Positions 57,395 through 64,000 of a stretch of 64,000 bases of DNA are shown here, piece by piece (position 1 is the first letter of the stretch; each line of letters opens with the position of its first letter). This stretch comes from Spirometra erinaceieuropaei (lineage: Eukaryota; Platyhelminthes; Cestoda; Diphyllobothriidea; Diphyllobothriidae): assembly GCA_902702965.1 (NCBI GenBank), contig CACRXP010000140.1:995450-1059449 (forward strand), given 5' to 3'. The position numbers and the translations under genes were made by a program. The notes below the pieces were generated by a model, which worked only from the letters and a program-made list of their open reading frames with translations, did no database searches and was not told where the DNA came from.

Positions 57395-58350
57395 CAAGAA
57401 AAGAAGAAGAGTCAAGCACCGGAACACTTCGTTTATTGTCGTGAGCTTTCAGACTCGTAAATGAGTCCATCGTTAGAGGTAGTGGCAGAAACAGGACAAG
57501 CGGCAATTATAAGGTACGTAGGCCCAATCATCGACCGACGTCGCACGCCTGGAGGTGACTACGCAGGGCTCTGCATGCCGGCGCCAGCTTAATAAATCGA
57601 TTGACCGAGTTCTCATCCGAGGTTCAGGTTTCAATCAATTCTCGGCCTGTTTTGTTTTCGGCGTCGGCGACTATTTTGATGACTGCGAAGTTAAACTCGT
57701 GACCCATTTCGTAGGTGTGGGCGGTCATTTGTGATAATGCGTCGCCCCGTCGCACAGCTAGGTTATTTTCGTGTATGCGCGATCCGAGCATGCGTCCAGT
57801 CTGTCCTGTGTAGTTACAAGGACAATTTTGACACGGAATGCGATACACTACTCCAGATTGCTCTTCAAGCTTTAACCGATCTTTGATTTGCATGACCCTT
57901 TTGCGCATGGTGGTTTTGGGGAGATGTGCATTTCCAAAAGCCTAGTTCCACTGCAATGTGCTTGGTCGTTTCTGAAACGCCCTTGATGTATGGCAGAGAA
58001 TGCCATGTCTTCGGTGATGTTGATGTTCGAGTCCTCTGGAGGCGACCGCGTAGGCAACGACTTATGAATGTCCTCGGATAGTCATTTTGCACAAACTGGT
58101 CGCGGAGATAACGGACCTCACCTGCTCTTTTCTCCGGTTTGCTGCAATGAGTTTGGATCCGTCTGAAGAGTTTCTACACACAGCTTCGTTTGTGAACCAC
58201 CGGATGGTTTCTGTGAAAAATGAGAAGCTGTGTGGTGTTCGTCGCCTTCCTATAAACCGTCGTTTCAAGTTCACCGTTAAGGTTTCGTCTGACAAGCATA
58301 TCCTGTTCTTTTTTGGTGAGACGTCGACTTTTGCAACCAACATAACCTGT
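57395..58350 (-). pseudogene. Penelope-like element (PLE-D), RT thumb, linker, GIY-YIG, terminal region
   Basis: In minus-strand order: GELETTVYRKANTTQLLIFH and HPVVHKRSCV at 58290-58180 (thumb), then EVRYLRDQFVQNDYPRTFIS at about 58115-58060, SLPYIKGVSETTKHIAVELG at about 58000-57945, and the nuclease SGVVYRIPCQNCPCNYTGQT at about 57850-57790. GDALSQMTAHTYEMGHEFNF and NKTGRELIET end the domain at about 57625, followed by NSVNRFIKLAPACRALR. Frame changes occur at about 58090 and 57920, and a stop lies in the thumb (HKRSCV-stop). A terminal hammerhead-like core is at 57444-57478. The GIY and YTG residues of the nuclease are largely preserved, but the copy cannot encode one protein. Confidence 0.9.
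57444..57478 (-). ncRNA. hammerhead-like core in PLE-D terminal region
   Basis: Minus strand: CTAACGA (core with G5 changed to A), T, GGACTC, loop ATTTAC, GAGTCT, GAAA. Stem II keeps six pairs with one G-U. Together with the copies at 1640, 26283 and 27378 it shows a pair swap (C-G against T-A) at the fourth stem II position. Confidence 0.4.
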
Positions 58351-58989
58351 TACACACTACCAAGTAAATGGGTAAAAAGAATCATGGTGGTCTGAGGTGA
58401 CAAATTGTTTTAAATTTCACCGTAAGCAATATAATAAAGGGAAAGTGCTAAGAATCCGCAACGTCAGGCGATCGCGTCTGCATCTTCGCGACTGCTCACT
58501 GAAACTCGCCTTTTTGCTTCTATTAGCGGAATGCCCGAACTATTGCTGCCAGGAAGGTTAGGAGAGTAGCTTGGTCGAGAAGCCTTGCCATGAGTTTGCA
58601 CGCCGCGTCTTCTCGAATGGGGGCTTTAAGGAATAAAGTTTTCTTTTCCGCCATCAATTTCATGAGTTGTCCTGGTGTCTGGATAATATTCTCCAAAACA
58701 AATTTGCGAGGATGCCCAAGCAAATAGTTCTTGTTCATTGCGCTAAATAACGGAGCAGGTTATGCTTCTGTTGAAGGAAGACGACACTTCTGAAGATCGT
58801 ATGTTCTTCGGATCATCTTTTAATTCGTCAAACGTTCTTTCGACCGCTACCGTCAGCTGTCCTGCTAAAACCAACGTCCAAGCAGGAGGTTAATCTGCCC
58901 TTTTCAACGCAAAAGGGCGATGACTGTGCTAATATACAGCATCCGAGAGGGCAATTTTATCGTGTTTTCGTGACAGATGCAAAGATACT
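58351..58989 (-). other. eroded middle of PLE-D or inserted DNA
   Basis: Between the palm and thumb remnants of PLE-D. A 71-codon minus frame (58523-58738) has no recognised domain. No RT active-site box (YxDD) was found here. Confidence 0.4.
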
Positions 58990-59290
58990 AGCACCGTAAC
59001 GATTGATGTCCCGGGCTACAGTCCAGGTCGAGTAGTTTAAATCTCTTCATATTGCCTAGAGGTAGGCCCAGAGTAACGCCGTTCATTTGTGTAAATAGTT
59101 GGCTGTTAAGAAGGAAATGCATATTTGAAGTGCATCAGAATTATAATTCCGTCAGCACATTCATCGGTATTTCTATTCCTGCTAAGTGGTCCACAGGAAT
59201 TGACAGACGTAATTGACTGTGTCGGTAATCGCGACGTTTATAAAAAGTGATGAGACGTCTGGCTAGAACGTCACACTGCCGCCTATGTTC
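58990..59290 (-). pseudogene. PLE-D reverse transcriptase palm remnant
   Basis: The minus strand near 59255 reads DVSSLFINVAITDTVNYV, the RT motif A region (family form DV-SLFTNVP--DTV). After a frame change, IEIPMNVLTEL, then MHFLLNSQLFTQMNGVTLGL with PLGN at about 59115-59050 match the motif B region (FLFNN-LY-QIDGVAMGSPLG). Several stops. It probably belongs to the same element as 57395-58350. Confidence 0.75.
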
Positions 59291-60049
59291 GGGGCTTTTA
59301 CATCGCTAATGAATTTAAAGGTGCCTAGGTAGCTATGTGATGCTAACTGCTACCGTTAGAGCATGAATGTATCTGTTAAACACTTTGCTACCGCATGCGC
59401 AGAGGAGTTTTGCATGTCCGGACAAACTAATGGGAGTTTCATGCGAATCAAGGGCAGACTCTACAGTCGATGAATGCATGTGTCGACTGGCCGTAGGTGT
59501 TTGGGGATACGGCCGTTTATGTAATTCCATCTTAAGCAGTCAACCGGTTGTGCTTCTGCCCTATCCGTGTAATCTTCTTCCTAATCCACATTCTCGAATT
59601 CATTCTGATCTGGCAATGTGGACTGTATCTTCGTTACATAATTCTACCTGCTCATTTTAACGATGCCTGTTCCTTTATACAATTCAGGTACCAAGGTATC
59701 TTTTTCTTCTAGAAGCTGCTTTAACTTCTTTGTTTGCGTTTTTGTTAACAAATTCAAACATTTGCCTCCTCATTCGGGTACTGAAGACTGCATTTTGTAA
59801 GTGTTAATCCAAGGAGTGGACGCGAAAATATCAAACCCCATATTAAACGTGGCGATGTCTGGAAGTTCAGGGAGTTAGAATTATCATTAGGAGGGTTGAG
59901 ATTAATTTTAGTGTCAGCGTCGGAAGGTTATGGTGGTGGAGTCAAGGATTGGGGTTAGTGTTAGGGTTAACTTTAGGAAACACTAGTACTTACCCCATGG
60001 AATTTATCCCAAGCAGCCTGTAACACGGGGATTCCGTCCTTCCGTGCTC
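59291..60049. other. unassigned DNA with a TTAGGG-like tract
   Basis: Opposite frames at 59333-59660 have no domain. At 59891-59976 GGAGGGTTGAG, GGGGTTAGTGTTAGGGTTAA and CTTTAGG form a degenerate TTAGGG array, opposite in strand to the two tracts at 22.2 and 24.0 kb. Confidence 0.5.
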
Positions 60050-60700
60050 AATTCATTTAAAGTGTTGGATATTGTCAGCAGAAAAAGGCCTAAAATTGGA
60101 GGTTTGATTTCGCGAATTCGCAAAATGAATTTCTGTTTCAACTGACAAACGTTTTGACTTTTTTTCTTTTAGCTGCATTATTCGCCGGCGGATTGGTGAG
60201 TGAGGCTTGCGAGCAACTACTATTTCGAGCGGCACGGGGGTTTTAGCCGCAGCTTTGGAAACTCCCCTCGCGTACGGAACGCTCTTCACGAATTTGGCTG
60301 ACTACGCTCTTCATTCCGCTTCCTTTGCTGCCTTCGGCTCCGTTCAACGAATGCTCGCGGATTGCCGCTGACTCTGCAGTGTTATTGGAAAGGGTTCATC
60401 TCATCCATTTTGGCGGCTGACGTGCTGTAATGCGTTTCCACTCGTCAGTATGACGTGCGTACACGGTTTCGCTTACGTTGCAGTGGGTGATTGCTGTTGT
60501 AACTGGGCATCTACTGCGCGTTCGTTGGTTTTCTGTAGACGAACGTCGCCAATTTGCCGTCTGGTTGGTGGCAGATGAGCACAAAAGTTTGTCCTCCATT
60601 TCTTCTTTCGCCGTGAACCGGGGGGTCAAGAATGATCGGGTACAGTCGCTTCTCCTAGTACGTAATTCTATCTTTGTCAATGATCAAGGTGTAGTCAACG
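60050..60700 (-). pseudogene. Penelope-like element (PLE-E), thumb and linker
   Basis: The minus strand reads DGKLATFVYRKPTNAQ, YNSNHPLQRKRNRVRTSY and RVETHYST at about 60560-60425, then YPRAFVER-type codons near 60340. Then SVPYARGVSKAAAKT and IVVARKPHSPIRRRIMQLKE follow at about 60285-60175. These are the PLE thumb and pre-nuclease linker in the right order, with stops and frame changes. The GIY-YIG domain does not follow; the element is broken at about 60170. Confidence 0.8.
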
Positions 60701-62763
60701 TAGAGCACACACAACGCGGTTTGTGCTCCTCGCACGGTCGCATCTTGAGTTTCTTCGGAACCGCCTCGGCTATGGGCTGAGTATAACAGTCAAATTCTTA
60801 TCTTTCCTTATCTGTTAGCATGCTAAAAAACAGTTGCGCCTTGACAAGCATAACGCTTTAGTTCTTCCACCTTCCGATGAGAGCTTTCCCCTTTATTCTC
60901 CGCGGTCCTTCTTATACCAGCTCTTGAAAACTACACCGCAGCCCTTTCTAATATTGGTTTAGATACCGCTTACCTCGATACAGTACTTGTATAGTAAGCA
61001 TTTATCACTATCATGCGTATGAGCGCCAAACAGCCTCCTGTATCATAAATAGACGTTTTCCTTTTGTTGGCATTTCAGCGCATGTTTGCATGTACCGCCT
61101 GCGTCAGTCTCAAGGTGACAGAGTAGCTTGGTTAGGAGAGCGTGAAGCAACCTTCGTCGTTTGAATATGTAGCGAGTTAAAAAACGCTTGTCAGACGCTG
61201 GCCCAGTCAGCCAGGATCCTCTAGGGAAATTAACACCGTCTGCAAGAAGTTAAAATCACTTTTTTGACGACCGAACGCATAGCTGTATGCTAAAGTAACT
61301 AAAAATGACATCAAAACCATCGGACAGGAAATATGGAAGTTAAGAAGTCCACAACTACAACAAAAACCCACAACTACGGACAAAAACCCACTGATGTGAG
61401 GCAGCGCCCATTAAAGCTTTTTGATTATTGGAGCCGTGATCAGCGCCGCAGACGTGTTCTTGAGACTGAGAAAAGGGCTATGTGTTCGTCGAAACAACTG
61501 CCTCTGTGCCAAATCTGCTAAACGGCCCCTAACGTCTTCTGCCGCGGAAATGGATCCTTTTGTTGACAAGTTGGTAGTTACCTCTGGTCTTTGTGCAAAG
61601 CAGGCTGAAAAAAGGCGGCTACCGTCTCTGAACACTTTTCAGCCGCGGCGCTCTCTCATCACGAAGTCCTAAGCCCCTGCTGGTAGAACTGCGCCAGTAA
61701 CCGTTTGCCCACAGCGCTTGTCTGAGATACTGTATTCTGGCGATCCGTCTTATGGTTTACGGCTGGCGGTCGCAGCACGCCTATAAAGCGCCTTACGCAA
61801 CTGCGTTTGCGGTTGAATTTTGTGCTTGCTGAAGCTCACTACATGTGTTGTAATTGTGTTTTTCTGAATGACTTATTTTTCGGAAAACCACAATCTTGAC
61901 GGCGGATGTGAAAATCATGGGAGGCCAGTTGGTTATTTTTTCCCGTATGTCCGGGGAGATGGAAGTGCAATTTACGTAGCTGCTGGCAAAGCAGCTGCGG
62001 AAAAAAATAGGAAAATTGCTCTATGCACGAATGTCTGAACATGCGACGGCAGTAAGGGGGGATGATGTCAGAACTCACGTCCCAATATAATCGACGGGAC
62101 AGAAGGTAAACCTTAACATCGAATAGGTAGAAAATTCTGCACCAGGTGACACCCACGGTAGTCGTCAGCTGCCTGAGTTATAGTCCTCCGTATTGGAGTC
62201 CATTAATGAGCGCAGTGAACCCCGCCTTTCGCATTCTCCGCCGCATTTTTGTCTGAGCGGAGTAAGTATCTAAGCGTGCGGGCGAACACCGCTTCCAATG
62301 ACAGTATTACGGAGGCTTGATATGGAGTAATTGTGGCAATTAACGAGTCACCTGTAGACGAGCAAGCCATCATTACACGGATTGCAGCTTGTCGCTCTCA
62401 GTTGCTTCTTAAAATCAGCTTCTTCAGTTGCATCGACGTCTGAAAGTACGCATAGTCGTTGCGTTATCGATTTCATGAGTAAAGTTTCTTTTTTGCCAGA
62501 TAAATTAAATGGGCAAGGAACGTTGGCCTCTCAGTAACATATTAATGTTATATAGCCTGTGACAATAAGCCCTTCGGACCTTTCCAACGCACAACGTCTA
62601 CTCCGCCGATGTGCTACTATTAATAAAGACATAGAACCCAAAAAATCGCGCACAATAAGCAAAAAATCTCGTGGCTAGATTTGCAGTGCTTTGCGATCGT
62701 CTGCCCTCTAAACATGCTTATTACTATCGGTTTTCATAGATTTGTTTGAAAATTTTGAACAAT
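60701..62763. other. 2.1 kb without a recognised gene
   Basis: Overlapping opposite frames at 61333-61672 and a 105-codon minus frame at 61839-62156 have no domain. The N-terminal part of PLE-E could be hidden here but no motif was recognised. Confidence 0.4.
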
Positions 62764-62793
62764 TCATATTGACCCAACTGTGAAAAACTCTGC

Positions 62794-62872
62794 GCCTTAG
62801 TGGGATTCGAATCCCCGCAGTAAGGGAAAGGCTTTAGTACAGCCAACGCTCTAATCACTTGAGCTACGTGGC
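62794..62872 (-). repeat. tRNA-like segment, left arm of FB2
   Basis: Minus strand: GTAGCTCAAGTGATTAGAGC (A box and D arm), GGCTGTACTAAAGCC (anticodon arm), and GGGATTCGAATCCC (T arm, perfect stem). The acceptor is weakened (GCCACG with CTAAGGC). Confidence 0.65.
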
Positions 62873-63238
62873 CCCGCCGAACGACGCGAGCTTAATCACA
62901 TTTGGGTCAAGTTACCCGCCCAACCTACTGCAACGTCTGGAGTTCACCAAATCTGATAAAGTAAGTTGACTGCCCAAGCAGGATTTCCTAAGTAATTCAC
63001 CTGGAATCCACCAGTTGACCACCAGGTTCACGTAATTCATGGATATTTTGGCCGAATTTGAATAAAATCTACGAAGTACAGGAACGTGGTATTCATCTGG
63101 TGGATTCTAGGTGAATTACTTAAGAAATCCTGCTTGGGCAGTCAACTTACTTTATCAGATTTGGTGAACTCCAGACGCTGCAGTAGGTTGGGCGGGTGAA
63201 TTGACCCAAATGTGATTAAACTCGCGTCGTTCGGCGGG

Positions 63239-63318
63239 GCCTCGTGGCTCAGGTGGCTAGAGCGTTAACTGTACTGAAGCCTTCCTCTTATTTCCGTGGG
63301 TTGGAATCCCGCCGAGGC
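63239..63318 (+). repeat. tRNA-like segment, right arm of FB2
   Basis: Acceptor GCCTCG with CGAGGC, D arm GGCTCAGGTGGCTAGAGC and T arm GTGGGTTGGAATCCCGC are intact. The anticodon arm (ACTGTACTGAAGCC) has lost pairs. Confidence 0.65.
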
Positions 63319-63649
63319 GCCCAGTTTTTCATAGTTGGGTAAATATGAACTATCGGTTTTATTAAAATTTCGACTTTTTGTAGCAGATCCTGCTTCGATA
63401 AAATCGCGTCTGTTTTCCAGTCTAACATGATGACGCACATGCCTGATGTACGTGTGTTAAGCATACTACTTCCACTCCGGTTGTAATAGCAATTTAATAA
63501 AAAAATCACCATGAAGAAGTATTTTATTATCGCATGTAGGGACTCCGCCGCTAGAATAGCGGGCATGCTGGTTTCTTTGGGCCTTGAGGCCCAATCTAGT
63601 GCCCTGGCTGATAGTCGCCCGGCGACTTGCGTTATAGCTGGGAAGACTC

Positions 63650-63910
63650 CCTGACAAAGAAAAGGGGGCCTGGAATGACCGTTTCTGGTTTGTTAGCCAC
63701 CTTCAGCCAATCATACCCAGCCCCAAAATGTGCAACTGCAGGAACTCTGAACCGAGACACGTTATTTGGAAATTAAACATCTTAATAATTAATCCATGAA
63801 TATTTGTCTTGCCGGTTATTATCGGTAAGCCAGTCATACCCAATCCTAGTTTTTTGCGGAACTTCGAACTCGAACCCGTGATCTTGGCCACTGTGACATT
63901 TATAAGGCAT
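63650..63910 (-). mobile_element. M1-like fragments with tRNA-like B box
   Basis: GGAATGACCGTTTCTGGTTT then TTCAGCCAATCATACCCAGC matches the left part of M1 (7887 on). A second piece, AAGCCAGTCATACCCAATCC then GAACTCGAACCCGTGATCTT (63828-63885), carries the inverse B box GGGTTCGAGTTC. The element may continue beyond the window. Confidence 0.5.
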
Positions 63911-64000
63911 TAAATTGCAAAAATTGTAAGAGAACATGATCGAAGGCAGCAACATAATAACAAAATATTTACCTGGTGTTGCGGCACTGACTAGCACAAA

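Larger units (their letters stand above)
62764..63348. mobile_element. FB2 foldback element, full length (585 bp)
   Basis: The ends are TCATATTGACCCAACTGTGA and CATAGTTGGGTAAATATGA. Each arm (62764-63040 minus, 63087-63348 plus) consists of terminus, tRNA-like segment and body in mirror order, around a spacer of about 45 bases. The arms differ at scattered sites, so neither is a recent copy of the other. No open frame encodes a transposase. This copy defines the family and shows that the pieces at 5.5, 42.3, 42.7 and 44.0 kb are deletion forms. Confidence 0.9.

Overview
The window reads as a gene-poor, repeat-rich piece of a metazoan nuclear genome, most likely a flatworm and probably a tapeworm of the Spirometra/Diphyllobothrium type. 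The organism call is inference. It rests on at least five decayed Penelope-like retroelement (PLE) copies with GIY-YIG endonuclease ends, a CR1-like non-LTR retrotransposon tail, tRNA-derived repeats, degenerate TTAGGG-like arrays, and the absence of long ORFs, operons or ribosome binding sites. No complete protein gene could be assembled.

Layout. 0-5.5 kb: a 1.3-kb foldback repeat (FB1) carrying a nested MITE, a PLE 3' fragment, then the best candidate for a host gene end (putative terminal exon 3670-4121, polyadenylation signal at 4615) and a possible exon on the other strand (4604-4819). 5.5-11 kb: a half copy of a tRNA-bearing foldback element (FB2), a small TIR element with a tRNA-Lys-like core and its internally deleted sibling, and two ~1-kb FB1 palindromes. 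11-20 kb: mostly unassigned DNA, then a PLE with a mutated reverse transcriptase active site and a CR1-like retrotransposon tail abutting a second retroelement fragment. 20-28.3 kb: degenerate FB1, telomere-like arrays, a PLE flanked by inverted terminal repeats that carry a hammerhead-like RNA motif, and an intact minus-strand ORF resembling a divergent paired (PAX) domain (27800-28192). 28-42 kb: unassigned DNA with five more FB1 copies and a head-to-head retroelement inversion. 42-47.6 kb: a cluster of FB2 elements, one FB1, and a ~400-bp tandem repeat. 47.6-57 kb: unassigned DNA, an isolated hammerhead-like core, and an FB1 copy whose right end is caught in a 544-bp tandem duplication. 57-64 kb: two minus-strand PLEs, a full-length FB2 palindrome (62764-63348) and another tRNA-Lys-like MITE fragment.

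Themes. (1) Two unrelated inverted-repeat families carry tRNA-like modules; in FB2 the tRNA-like modules lie in the terminal inverted repeats themselves. (2) Terminal regions of three PLEs (four motif copies) share a hammerhead-like core whose stem II shows a compensatory base-pair change within this window. (3) FB1 is the dominant repeat, with about eleven copies or part copies and no recognisable transposase in any of them. Everything here comes from reading the sequence by eye; no database search or alignment program was run, and repeat boundaries are good to about 5-20 bases.
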